Below the pieces are notes generated by a model. It was not told the origin of the DNA and ran no database searches. It saw only the letters and a list, made by a program, of their open reading frames with translations. DNA of 24,869 nt from CAVRJC01 sp964505725. Its GTDB lineage: Bacteria > Actinomycetota > Acidimicrobiia > IMCC26256 > DASPTH01. Position numbers and translations under genes: made by a program. Of this stretch, positions 15,663 to 22,799 are shown piece after piece; position 1 is the first letter of the stretch; every line of letters starts with the position of its first letter. The stretch covers positions 1-24,869 of the forward strand of contig CAZDJK010000069.1 of the NCBI GenBank assembly GCA_964505725.1. The letters are read 5' to 3'.

Positions 15663-15911
15663 ATGCCTGCGCGCTGGAGCGACTTCTTCGTGACCGTCGG
15701 TGGCGCGGCGGCCGCGCTCACCGGGCTCCTGTTCGTCGCGGTCGCGCTGCGGCCGCGGGAGATTCGCCAGTCCTCGTGGCGACTCGTGCTCTCGCACGAA
15801 GCGGACGACTGGTGCGCGGGTTTCTTCGCTAATGGGGCTCGTCGCGCAGGTGCTCGTGCACCAGTCGCACGACGGTGGCGCCTTCGCCGACCGCGGATGC
15901 AACCCGCTTGA
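15663..15911 (+). pseudogene. Membrane-protein 5' fragment
   Basis: The open frame of 82 codons starts MPARWSDFFVTVGGAAAALT and continues GLLFVAVALRPREIRQS, with one clear transmembrane helix (about residues 8-28). This resembles the first helix of actinobacterial multi-helix integral membrane proteins of about 150-180 aa. After about residue 40 the translation becomes Arg-rich and loses membrane character, and its last 83 bp overlap the convergent FAD oxidoreductase gene. The simplest reading is that the remaining helices were deleted. A genuine small single-helix protein is possible but less likely. Confidence 0.6.
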
Positions 15912-17475
15912 TCGAGCCCTGACGAACGTCGCCGGCGGCGAACACGCCGGGGAGGCTCGTCTCCAACGGCAGCGGTTGGCGTTCGTGCTCCCAGGGCACG
16001 TCGCCCCGTTCGAGCACGTCGCGACCGGTGAGCACGTACCCGTGCTCGTCGCGCGCGATCGACGCCGGGAGCCACTGCGTGTGCGGCTCCCCGCCGATCA
16101 TCACGAAGAGGGCGGCGGCCGGCACCTCCTCGAGCGTGTCGTGGGTGCGGTCGGCGAGCGTGAGCCGTTCCAGGTGGCCGTCGCCACTGCCGTCGACCAC
16201 TTCGGTGCGGTAGCGAACCTCGATGTTCGGCGTACTCTCGACCTCGCGCACGAGGTACCTGGACATCGACTTCGTGAGGCTGTCGCCGCGGACCACCAGG
16301 CTGATCGTGCGCGCGTGCTTCGACAGGTGCAGCGACGCCTGCCCGGCGGAGTTCCCCGCACCGACGATGAACACGTCGAGCCCCGCCATCGCCCGGCTCT
16401 CGCCCACCGCGGCGCCGTAGAACACCCCCGACCCGACGAGCACCTCGAGGCTCGGCACCCCGAGCCGTCTCCACTCGATGCCGGTCGCGACCACGACGGT
16501 GCGGCCCTGCACCGCGGACCCGTCGAGCAGGTGCACCACGCGGTGCTCACCGCTTGCTTCGAGCGAGACCGCCTGCTGCGCGAACACGATGTGCGCGCCC
16601 ATCAGCCACGCCTGCTCGCACGTCTTCTCCATGAGGACGCCGCCGCTCACCCCGTGGGGGAACCCCGGGTAATTCCGGATCAGCGGGCTCGTCCCCGCCT
16701 GACCGCCCGAGATGGCCTGCTCGAGCAGCACGGTGTCGAGACCCTCGGACGCCGCGTACACCGCGGTGGTGAGACCCGCCGGGCCGGCGCCGACGATGGC
16801 GACGTCGCACGTCGTCACGCTGTTCTGCACGCTCACGCCGATCGCGCGTGCCAGGTCGGGCAGGCTCGGGTCGACGGTGACCTGCCCGTCGTACCGGATC
16901 AGCACGGGTAGGCGGGTGCCGTCGACGCCGGCCTCGTCGAGCAGGGCACGACCGGCGTCGGTGCGGGCGCCGTAGAAGCAGAAGGGCATGCTGAAGCGGG
17001 TCATCACGTCGCGGAGCTGCGCCACGCGGGCGTCGTCCTCGTCGGCGACGATCCGGAACATCTCGAAGTTCGGCTCGCGCTCGCGTGTCCACGACGCGAG
17101 GTACTCGCTCATGGTGCCGTAGAGCATCTCCCCGTCGGCCCACGGCCGAACGATGTGGTAATCGGCGTGGCCGAGCGCGATCGTCTGCACCGTGGGGCTC
17201 GACGAGGAATAGTCGCGATCGACGAGCAGCACGCGCTTGGCACCCGGGTGCAGCTCGTGTGCCCTCGCCAGGAACTCCGCCGAGTCGCCGGCGACGAGCA
17301 TCAGCGCGACCGGCTCGCCCGCCTGTGCGAGCTTCTCCAGCGTGCCGAGCGCGGTTTCGGGCGACGAGTCACCACGGACGGTGAAGTCGTTCCCGAACCG
17401 GCGCGAGAGGTCGTCCACCAACACGTCGAGCGACTTCGTGTCGCCGTCGAGCACGAACAACACCGGCCCCGGCAT
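15829..17475 (-). CDS. FAD-dependent oxidoreductase, thioredoxin-reductase-like, with receiver-like N-terminus
   Basis: This 548-aa, three-part protein has residues 1-130 resembling a response-regulator receiver (VLFVLDGD near the start, KRVLLVDRDY at 80-89), but without a convincing phospho-acceptor Asp. Residues 135-215 look thioredoxin/glutaredoxin-like. From 224 onward it is a thioredoxin-reductase-type flavoprotein: FAD motif GAGPAG (229-234), NAD(P)H motif GAGNSAG (372-378), and the C-terminal flavin motif FAAGDVR. The redox-active CxxC expected between the two NAD(P)H half-domains is replaced by YGAAVGES (353-360), so it is unlikely to be a classical thioredoxin reductase. The ATG at 17473-17475 is preceded by TAGGCT, 6 nt upstream. 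It probably acts as an NAD(P)H-dependent redox enzyme with an unknown partner. Confidence 0.88.
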   Translation of the reverse strand: MPGPVLFVLDGDTKSLDVLVDDLSRRFGNDFTVRGDSSPETALGTLEKLAQAGEPVALMLVAGDSAEFLARAHELHPGAKRVLLVDRDYSSSSPTVQTIALGHADYHIVRPWADGEMLYGTMSEYLASWTREREPNFEMFRIVADEDDARVAQLRDVMTRFSMPFCFYGARTDAGRALLDEAGVDGTRLPVLIRYDGQVTVDPSLPDLARAIGVSVQNSVTTCDVAIVGAGPAGLTTAVYAASEGLDTVLLEQAISGGQAGTSPLIRNYPGFPHGVSGGVLMEKTCEQAWLMGAHIVFAQQAVSLEASGEHRVVHLLDGSAVQGRTVVVATGIEWRRLGVPSLEVLVGSGVFYGAAVGESRAMAGLDVFIVGAGNSAGQASLHLSKHARTISLVVRGDSLTKSMSRYLVREVESTPNIEVRYRTEVVDGSGDGHLERLTLADRTHDTLEEVPAAALFVMIGGEPHTQWLPASIARDEHGYVLTGRDVLERGDVPWEHERQPLPLETSLPGVFAAGDVRQGSIKRVASAVGEGATVVRLVHEHLRDEPH

Positions 17476-17481
17476 CGGCCG

Positions 17482-17487
17482 AGCCTA
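17482..17487 (-). promoter_or_regulatory. -10 box TAGGCT, leaderless start of FAD oxidoreductase
   Basis: On the minus strand TAGGCT ends 6 nt before the ATG. No ribosome-binding site is present. Confidence 0.5.
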
Positions 17488-17539
17488 ACGGGGGCCTCGG
17501 CGCGGGCGCGTCGACAATCCCCGTGCACTCCTCCCACCC

Positions 17540-17592
17540 AACTTGCGTCACTTGAAGACGCCCGGACTAATCCCGTTCAAGTGACGCAAGTT
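17540..17592. repeat. Inverted repeat element, copy 1
   Basis: Perfect 17-bp arms AACTTGCGTCACTTGAA (17540-17556) and their reverse complement (17576-17592) are separated by 19 bp. It lies in the divergent gap between the FAD oxidoreductase and the small protein at 17683, so it cannot terminate either gene. A second copy is at 23363-23408. Confidence 0.95.
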
Positions 17593-17682
17593 CGGGGGGC
17601 GGGGGCTTGAAGGCGGCGGCGGGCACGTGCATACTCGCCCCACCGCGCGCACCCGGCGACGCGGTTGCGGGAGGAGGACGCA

Positions 17683-17979
17683 GTGGCCGCTGACGGAACC
17701 TGGAACGTGAACCTCAACACCCCCATGGGTGCGCAGGCGATCACCCTCGACCTCGCCACCCAGGGCGACGCGCTCTCCGGGTCGATGAAGAGCCCGATGG
17801 GCGGCGCCGACTTCGAGGGTGGCACTGCCGACGGCGACAACCTCGCGTGGACGGTGGCGATGACCCAGCCCATGCCGATGAACATCGAGTTCGAGGCCGT
17901 GGTCGACGGCGACAAGATCTCCGGGAAGGCGAAGCTCGGCACCTTCGGCGACGCGACGTTCGAGGGCACGCGCGGCTGA
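17683..17979 (+). CDS. Small beta-rich protein with two similar halves, function unknown
   Basis: This 98-aa protein has no signal peptide or membrane segment. The GTG at 17683 has GAGGAGG 5 nt upstream, one of the strongest ribosome-binding sites in this half of the window. The sequence appears to be two related halves: GTWNVNLNTPMGAQAITLDL ... GDALSGSMKSPMGGADFEGG and LAWTVAMTQPMPMNIEFEAV ... GDKISGKAKLGTFGDATFEG. Each has a Trp, a Pro-Met, a Gly-Asp turn and a (D/T)FEG end, which suggests a duplicated antiparallel beta unit forming a small barrel. I recognise it only as a conserved-looking hypothetical protein and assign no activity. It is convergent with the TetR regulator. Confidence 0.85.
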   Translation: MAADGTWNVNLNTPMGAQAITLDLATQGDALSGSMKSPMGGADFEGGTADGDNLAWTVAMTQPMPMNIEFEAVVDGDKISGKAKLGTFGDATFEGTRG

Positions 17980-18004
17980 GCGCGGGCAACCGGACGCGGG
18001 TCGG

Positions 18005-18646
18005 TCAACGCCCTCCCGCGCGCCCGACCGAACGCGAGGGATTGGTGTCGAGCGCGCTCAGCGCCTCGAACGCCGCGGCGAGCCGCTTGCCGAGGGGCTC
18101 CTGCCCCTCGTCCTCGACCCAGCGCCGGTAGGTGAAGCCGGTGACACCCGCGACGGCCGCGCCGACGGCCGCGGCGCGGGGATCGTCGTCGGGAATCCCG
18201 AGGCGGTCGGCTACCAGCGTGCGGAACACGTGCTCGAGCGAGACGGCGGAGTGGCTCATCGCGCGCGCCGCAGCTTCCGGCGAGCGCTGCACGACCTTGC
18301 CCCACAACAGGCGAAGATCGCGGTCGCTGAAGTTGGAGTCGGCATCCAACCCGGCGGCGGTGAACGCCTCGATCACGCTCTCGCCGCGCGGGCGCGCGCT
18401 CACGAGCGCAGACATCTGCGCGAGCGCGCGCGTCGGGAGCGCGGTCAGCACGTCGTCGCGGGTCGCGAAGTAGCGGAAGAACGTCCGCTTCGAAACCCCT
18501 GAGGCCGCCGCGATCTGCTCGATGGTCACGTCGTCGGTGCCGAATTCGGCGAAGAGCTCGAGCGCGGCCTGCTCGATCTCGCGCGAGATGCGCTCGCGTC
18601 GACGCTCCCAGCCGTTCTGCTCGAGGTCCGGTCCGGCTTCGTCCAT
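18005..18646 (-). CDS. TetR/AcrR-family transcriptional regulator
   Basis: This 213-aa protein has an N-terminal helix-turn-helix DNA-binding domain, about residues 18-64. It contains IEQAALELFAEFGTDDVTIE, then QIAAASGVSKRTFFRYFATR, the textbook TetR recognition helix ending in FFRYF. The remaining 150 residues are the variable ligand-binding and dimerisation domain; the ligand is unknown. The ATG at 18644-18646 follows CACTGT (minus strand) by 6 nt, suggesting a leaderless transcript. It is divergent from the enoyl-CoA hydratase-like gene, and a palindrome at 18676-18693 overlaps where its own -35 should lie, consistent with autoregulation and control of the neighbour. Confidence 0.93.
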   Translation of the reverse strand: MDEAGPDLEQNGWERRRERISREIEQAALELFAEFGTDDVTIEQIAAASGVSKRTFFRYFATRDDVLTALPTRALAQMSALVSARPRGESVIEAFTAAGLDADSNFSDRDLRLLWGKVVQRSPEAAARAMSHSAVSLEHVFRTLVADRLGIPDDDPRAAAVGAAVAGVTGFTYRRWVEDEGQEPLGKRLAAAFEALSALDTNPSRSVGRAGGR

Positions 18647-18652
18647 TCCGCC

Positions 18653-18658
18653 ACAGTG
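18653..18658 (-). promoter_or_regulatory. -10-like box CACTGT, leaderless start of tetR gene
   Basis: On the minus strand CACTGT ends 6 nt before the regulator's ATG. Confidence 0.4.
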
Positions 18659-18675
18659 TGCCAGCTTTCTTCCCC

Positions 18676-18693
18676 GGCGCCGACACCGGCGCC
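18676..18693. promoter_or_regulatory. Candidate TetR operator
   Basis: GGCGCCGACACCGGCGCC has 7-bp inverted arms around a 4-bp spacer. It lies in the gap between the divergent regulator and enoyl-CoA hydratase genes, about 18-35 bp upstream of the regulator's -10 box. Size and position suit a TetR dimer site. It is inferred only; GC-rich palindromes arise easily in this genome. Confidence 0.45.
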
Positions 18694-18753
18694 CACCGGC
18701 CGGCGACTACGGCCCGCGCAGGTTCTCCGGGCGATCCCGGCCGAGGATTGACG

Positions 18754-18759
18754 TAGCGT
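18754..18759 (+). promoter_or_regulatory. -10 box TAGCGT, leaderless start
   Basis: TAGCGT ends 7 nt before the ATG at 18767, with no Shine-Dalgarno. Confidence 0.45.
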
Positions 18760-18766
18760 CTGCGCC

Positions 18767-19543
18767 ATGGGCGACGCGGTGCTCTACGAGCTCGACGGCC
18801 ACGTGGCGACGATCACCTACAACCGGCCGGAGGCGCTGAACGCCGTCAACGGCGAGCTGCGGACCGACCTCAACGAGGCCTTCTCCCGCTTCCGCGACGC
18901 GGAGGATGCGTGGGTCGCCATCGTCACCGGCGCCGGCCGGGCGTTCTCGGTGGGTGGCGACCTGAAGGACGGCGCCGGGTCGATCGGCGTGTTCCCCGGG
19001 ACGTTCTGGGAGAAGCCCACGGCGAACTCGTTCGAGAGCGGCTGGGAGATCTTCAAGCCGGTGATCGCCGCGGTCAACGGCTACTGCCTCGGCTACGGCC
19101 TGACCTTGGTGACATGGTGCGACTTCGTGATCGCGAGCAACCGGGCCGAGTTCGGCTTCCCCGAGGTCACGCTCGGCGTTCCGACGATCGTGGGTGCCAT
19201 CCGGCTCCCCCAGCGCATCAACTGGCAGTACGCGATGGAGCTCCTGCTCACCGGTGAACGCATCGACGCGCAGCGTGCGCACGAGATCGGGCTCGTGGGA
19301 TGGGTCGTCCCGCACGAAGAGCTGATGACCGAAGCACGCGCGCTCGCGGACCGGCTCGTGCATGCCGCACCACTCGCGCAACGCGCGATCAAGGAGGTCG
19401 CGGTGCGCTCGCAGCACCTGCCCATGCTCGAGGCGATCCGCTTCGGCGAGACGATGCGGAAGGTCGCTTCGGCCACCGAGGACGCAGGTGAGCTCGCGCG
19501 TGCCCGCAACGAGGGCCGCGAGCCTCGCTGGCAGGGTCGCTGA
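18767..19543 (+). CDS. Enoyl-CoA hydratase/isomerase (crotonase) family protein
   Basis: This 258-aa crotonase-fold protein acts on an acyl-CoA. Conserved elements are TYNRPEALNAVN (17-28), the first oxyanion loop FSVGGDL (60-66), NGYCLGYGL (104-112) providing the second oxyanion glycine, and FGFPEVTLGVP (129-139). Compared with classical enoyl-CoA hydratases, the Glu of PEV (Glu133) is kept while the first catalytic Glu (GGCEL in the standard enzymes) is Thr113. The reaction may therefore be isomerisation or something other than hydration. Control by the divergent TetR regulator is likely from context; TetR proteins often govern fatty-acid or aromatic CoA catabolism. It ends 4 bp from the convergent PHP gene. 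Confidence 0.92.
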   Translation: MGDAVLYELDGHVATITYNRPEALNAVNGELRTDLNEAFSRFRDAEDAWVAIVTGAGRAFSVGGDLKDGAGSIGVFPGTFWEKPTANSFESGWEIFKPVIAAVNGYCLGYGLTLVTWCDFVIASNRAEFGFPEVTLGVPTIVGAIRLPQRINWQYAMELLLTGERIDAQRAHEIGLVGWVVPHEELMTEARALADRLVHAAPLAQRAIKEVAVRSQHLPMLEAIRFGETMRKVASATEDAGELARARNEGREPRWQGR

Positions 19544-19547
19544 CGAC

Positions 19548-20591
19548 TCACGCCGCGTGCGACGCGGTCCACGCCAGGAGCTGTTCGGCCGGCCAGGTGT
19601 TGACGATCGCCGCAAGCGGCACACCTGCCTGCGCCGCCCGCTCGCAGCCGTACGGCTGCCACTCGAGCTGGCCGACGGCGTGGGCGTCGCTGTCGATGGC
19701 GACCTTGCACCCGAGCGCGACGACCTGCTCGAGCATCCGCATCGGCGGGTCGAGGCGCTCGGGGCGACAGTTGATCTCGACCGCGGTGTCGAAGTGCGCG
19801 CACGCGCCGAAGACGAGGTCGGCGTCGAAGGTCGACTCGGGACGGCCACGACCGAGGACCATGCGCCCGGTGCAGTGACCGAGCACGTCGGCGTGGGGGT
19901 TGGCGACCGCCGCGACCATCCGGTCGGTCATCGGTCCCTCGGCCATGCGGAGCTTGGAGTGGACGCTCGCGACCACGACGTCGAGCTGTGCGAGCACGTC
20001 GTCGTCGTGGTCGAGCGAGCCGTCCTCGAGAATGTCGACCTCGACGCCGGTGAGGATCCGGAACGGCGCGAGCTCCTGGTTCAGCCGCGCCACCACGTCG
20101 AGCTGCTCGTGCAGCCGCGCCCGGTCGAGACCGTGCGCGACCGACAAGGACGGCGAGTGATCAGTGAGCGCAAGGTACCGGTGGCCGAGCTCCGCAGCCT
20201 TCCGCGCCATCTGCTCGATCGCGGCGCCGCCGTCGGACCAGTCCGAGTGCGTGTGCAGGTCGCCCGCGAGGGCGGCGTGGATCTCGGCCCCCGGGCCCGC
20301 GTCGGGCGCGGCCTCCGCCTCGAGGCGCGCCAGGTACTCGGGCGTCCCGCCCGCGAGCGCCTGCGCGATCACCTGTCCCGTGCTCGAGCCGACGCCGCGG
20401 ATCGACTCGAGCTGACCGCGCGCGGAGAGCCCGCGCAGCTCGTCGACCGACTTCCCGCGGATGGCGTCGGCGGCGCGCCGGAACGCCTCCTCCTTGTACC
20501 GGCCCGCGCGCTTCCGCTCGAGCAGCGTGGCGATCCGGTCGAGGGCGTCGACGGGCTCGATCACGACGGTCGGCTCCGGCTCGGGTGCCAT
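19548..20591 (-). CDS. PHP-domain metal-dependent phosphoesterase with HhH-type N-terminus
   Basis: This 347-aa protein has residues 15-90 resembling the helix-hairpin-helix part of bacterial PolX (YKEEAFRRAADAIRGKSVDE, then ESIRGVGSSTGQVI). Residues 108-340 are a PHP domain with its metal ligands visible: DLHTHSDWSD (His113, His115, Asp120), TDHS (His145), GVEVDIL (Glu184), ASVHSKL (His211), GHC (His239) and AIDSDAH (Asp302, His304). The polymerase-beta nucleotidyltransferase core that joins these parts in full PolX is absent. Roles could include 3'-5' exonuclease or phosphoesterase activity in DNA repair, or histidinol-phosphatase-like hydrolysis. The start ATG 20589-20591 is 6 nt after TACCGT, and a longer frame would read antisense through the tRNA. 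Confidence 0.9.
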   Translation of the reverse strand: MAPEPEPTVVIEPVDALDRIATLLERKRAGRYKEEAFRRAADAIRGKSVDELRGLSARGQLESIRGVGSSTGQVIAQALAGGTPEYLARLEAEAAPDAGPGAEIHAALAGDLHTHSDWSDGGAAIEQMARKAAELGHRYLALTDHSPSLSVAHGLDRARLHEQLDVVARLNQELAPFRILTGVEVDILEDGSLDHDDDVLAQLDVVVASVHSKLRMAEGPMTDRMVAAVANPHADVLGHCTGRMVLGRGRPESTFDADLVFGACAHFDTAVEINCRPERLDPPMRMLEQVVALGCKVAIDSDAHAVGQLEWQPYGCERAAQAGVPLAAIVNTWPAEQLLAWTASHAA

Positions 20592-20597
20592 CCCCTG

Positions 20598-20603
20598 ACG
20601 GTA
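20598..20603 (-). promoter_or_regulatory. -10 box TACCGT, leaderless start of PHP gene
   Basis: On the minus strand TACCGT ends 6 nt before the ATG. The bases AGGGG directly abut the start and are too close to serve as a Shine-Dalgarno. Confidence 0.5.
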
Positions 20604-20638
20604 CCCGGGCGCAGGCCGCGTACACTCGTGCGCTACCA

Positions 20639-20731
20639 GGAGGGATGACTGAGCGGCCGAAAGTGCTCGCCTGCTAAGCGAGTAGGGGGTGTTGAGCCTC
20701 CTCGAGGGTTCAAATCCCTCTCCCTCCGCCA
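20639..20731 (+). tRNA. tRNA-Ser (anticodon GCT)
   Basis: A complete class II tRNA with CCA encoded in the gene (20729-20731). Acceptor stem GGAGGGA (20639-20645) pairs with TCCCTCC (20721-20727), followed by discriminator G. The anticodon stem CTCGC/GCGAG (20666-20670, 20678-20682) encloses loop CTGCTAA with GCT at 20673-20675, reading AGC/AGU serine codons. The long variable arm (about 20683-20703) is typical of serine tRNAs. The T arm GAGGG-TTCAAAT-CCCTC is at 20704-20720. It is divergent from the PHP gene and upstream of the LLM gene. Confidence 0.97.
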
Positions 20732-20805
20732 GACGTCGGCTCGCCCGCCAGGGCAGCGCGACCCGCGGCCGCGGCGGCAGCCGCACGTCGCGAGCACCGT
20801 CTCTG

Positions 20806-20811
20806 TATGGT
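20806..20811 (+). promoter_or_regulatory. -10 box TATGGT, leaderless start
   Basis: TATGGT ends 7 nt before the ATG at 20819. This supports the internal ATG over the ATG at 20807, which lies inside the box. Confidence 0.5.
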
Positions 20812-20818
20812 CGCGGCC

Positions 20819-21640
20819 ATGCGCTACGGGGTCACCCTGCCGCCGTTCTACGAGTGGTCCGACCCGCGTACGGTCATGGCGATCGCCGCCGACGCCGACG
20901 CCGCCGGCTGGGACGGCTTCTTCGTCTGGGACCACGTCACCTGGGACCCCGCGTGGGGCGGGACGCCTCCGATGGCCGATCCCTGGATCTCGCTCGCCGC
21001 AGCCGCCACCACGACGACTCGGGTGGCGCTCGGGCCCATGGTGACGCCCCTCGTCCGCCGCCGCCCGCAGCAGGTCGCGCGCGAGCTGGTGACTCTCGAC
21101 CACCTGTCGGGTGGACGCGCCGTCCTCGGCGTGGGCCTCGGCGCCGACATCGACTACCAGGCGTACGGCGAGCCGCTCGGGGCCCGCGGCGCGCACCTGG
21201 ACGAGGCACTGACCGTTCTCACCGGCCTGCTGAGCGGCGAGCCCGTCGACTTCGAGGGTGCGCACTACACGGTGCACTCGCCGCCCTGCCTGCCCCGGCC
21301 GGTGAACGGAACCGTGCCCATCTGGATCGGCGGGTTCTGGCCCAACCGCGGCCCGTTCCTGCGGGCGGCACGCTTCGACGGCGTCGTCCCCGGGCGAGTG
21401 GGCCAGGAGCGCGGCGAGGTGCTCACGGTCGAGGATCTCGGCGCGATCCGCAAGATCATCGGACGCAGCGACGGCTTCGACTACGTCGTGAGCGGGTCGA
21501 CGGCGTCGGCGTCGGACACCGCGACCCCAACACGGTGGCAGGATGCCGGCGCGACCTGGTGGCTGGAGAACCTGCACCCCTTCGGCGGCGCGGCCCCGGC
21601 GATGCGTGACCGCGTGCGCGCCGGCCCGTCGCGGAGCTGA
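20819..21640 (+). CDS. LLM-class flavin/F420-dependent oxidoreductase
   Basis: This protein of about 273 aa belongs to the bacterial luciferase-like (beta/alpha)8 group. It opens MRYGVTLPPFYEWSDPRTVM and contains GWDGFFVWDH, LGPMVTPLVRRRPQQVAREL (cofactor-phosphate region), LDHLSGGRAVLGVGLG and PIWIGGFWP, all typical for F420- or FMN-dependent members. Such enzymes transfer hydride from reduced cofactor to diverse small molecules; the substrate is unknown. It is near the short end of the family. Start 20819 was chosen from the -10 box position and family N-termini, with 20807 (four residues longer) as the alternative. It follows tRNA-Ser by 87 bp and is convergent with the dehydrogenase. Confidence 0.9.
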   Translation: MRYGVTLPPFYEWSDPRTVMAIAADADAAGWDGFFVWDHVTWDPAWGGTPPMADPWISLAAAATTTTRVALGPMVTPLVRRRPQQVARELVTLDHLSGGRAVLGVGLGADIDYQAYGEPLGARGAHLDEALTVLTGLLSGEPVDFEGAHYTVHSPPCLPRPVNGTVPIWIGGFWPNRGPFLRAARFDGVVPGRVGQERGEVLTVEDLGAIRKIIGRSDGFDYVVSGSTASASDTATPTRWQDAGATWWLENLHPFGGAAPAMRDRVRAGPSRS

Positions 21641-21696
21641 GCCGCCGGCCCGGGGCACACCGCTCGGCATGGGCGAGTAGCCCAGGGACCCCACGC

Positions 21697-22644
21697 TCAT
21701 CCGGTGACCAGGTTGGGGGGCACCTCGCCCGCGAGCACCGCGACGATGCCGTCGCACGCCAGCTCCGCCATCTGGCGGCGGGTGGCGTCGGTGGCGCTGC
21801 CGATGTGCGGCAGCAACGTCGTGTGGGGCGCCGCGAGAAGACGAGGGTTCACCGCGGGCTCGTGCGTGAACACGTCGAGACCCGCCGCGAAGAGCTTGCC
21901 GTTCTCCAGCGCTGCCGCCAGTGCCACCTCGTCGACCACGGGGCCCCGTGCCGTGTTCACCAACACTGCGGTCGGTTTCATGAGCGACAGGCGCCGGGCA
22001 TCGATCAGGTTTTGCGTGGCATCGGTGAGCGGCACGTGGAGTGACACGATGTCCGAGCGCGCGAGCAGCACGTCGAGATCCGCGACCCAGCCCGCGACCC
22101 CGGTGTCGCGCCGCGTGTGGTGGATCACGTCCATGCCGAAGCCCTCTGCGCGCCGTGCCACGGCGCGCCCGATACGGCCGTACCCCACGATGCCGAGCAC
22201 CGCACTGTGGACGTCGACTCCGAAGTACGTGTCGAAGCGGCCGCCCTCCCACCGCCCCGCGCGCAGGTCGGCTTCCGCCTCCGAGGCGCGCCGCGCTGCG
22301 GCGAGGACGAGGAGGAACGCGACGTCCGCGGTGGCGTCGTCGAGCACGCCGGGCGTGTTGCACACCGCGATACCGAGCCGGTGCGCGGTAGCGACATCGA
22401 TGTTGTCGTACCCGACGGCGACCGTCCCCACCACGCGAAGCGCGCCGGCGGCACCAGCGCCCAACACGTCGGCGTCGATCCGGTCGAAGAGCAGGCACAG
22501 GATCGCCTCGACGTCGCCCGCTCGGGCGACGAGGTCGTCGTGGCCGAACCGGTCGCCCGCCGGCTGCACGAGGTCGTGACCGGCCCGGACGAGGAGCGCG
22601 AGCCAGGGCGCCGGGAGGCGTCGGGTCACGAGCACGGGCGCCAC
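21697..22644 (-). CDS. D-isomer-specific 2-hydroxyacid dehydrogenase
   Basis: This 315-aa NAD(P)-dependent enzyme interconverts a 2-oxoacid and a D-2-hydroxyacid, as in glyoxylate/hydroxypyruvate reductase. The nucleotide-binding motif is GIVGYGRIG (151-159). The catalytic triad is Arg233 (NTARGPVVDE), Glu262 (HEPAV) and His280 (LPHIGSA), all present. The substrate-domain motif VGTVAVGYDNID (72-83) is also typical. The start is GTG at 22642-22644; a TACGGT box ends 8 nt upstream on the minus strand, and no Shine-Dalgarno is seen. It is divergent from the ECF-type sigma gene. Confidence 0.94.
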   Translation of the reverse strand: MAPVLVTRRLPAPWLALLVRAGHDLVQPAGDRFGHDDLVARAGDVEAILCLLFDRIDADVLGAGAAGALRVVGTVAVGYDNIDVATAHRLGIAVCNTPGVLDDATADVAFLLVLAAARRASEAEADLRAGRWEGGRFDTYFGVDVHSAVLGIVGYGRIGRAVARRAEGFGMDVIHHTRRDTGVAGWVADLDVLLARSDIVSLHVPLTDATQNLIDARRLSLMKPTAVLVNTARGPVVDEVALAAALENGKLFAAGLDVFTHEPAVNPRLLAAPHTTLLPHIGSATDATRRQMAELACDGIVAVLAGEVPPNLVTG

Positions 22645-22652
22645 GGCGGCGC

Positions 22653-22658
22653 ACCGTA
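22653..22658 (-). promoter_or_regulatory. -10 box TACGGT of the dehydrogenase
   Basis: On the minus strand TACGGT ends 8 nt before the GTG start, giving an untranslated leader of at most one or two bases. Confidence 0.4.
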
Positions 22659-22675
22659 TCGGGGTCGGCCACCCA

Positions 22676-22705
22676 TTGCAGTTGGGAGGGGGCAGCCGGT
22701 ACGGT
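22676..22705 (+). promoter_or_regulatory. Possible promoter of the ECF-type sigma gene
   Basis: TTGCAG (22676-22681) and TACGGT (22700-22705) are spaced 18 bp apart, resembling a housekeeping promoter, and lie about 95 bp before the GTG start. Plausible but not strong. Confidence 0.3.
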
Positions 22706-22799
22706 GTCGCCGCCTTCGGGCCGGCCGGCCGTGCCGGGCACCCGGGCAGCGAGCGTGGGGCGGGGATCTCCGGATCCCGGTGGCGGGAGGGCCATCAGC

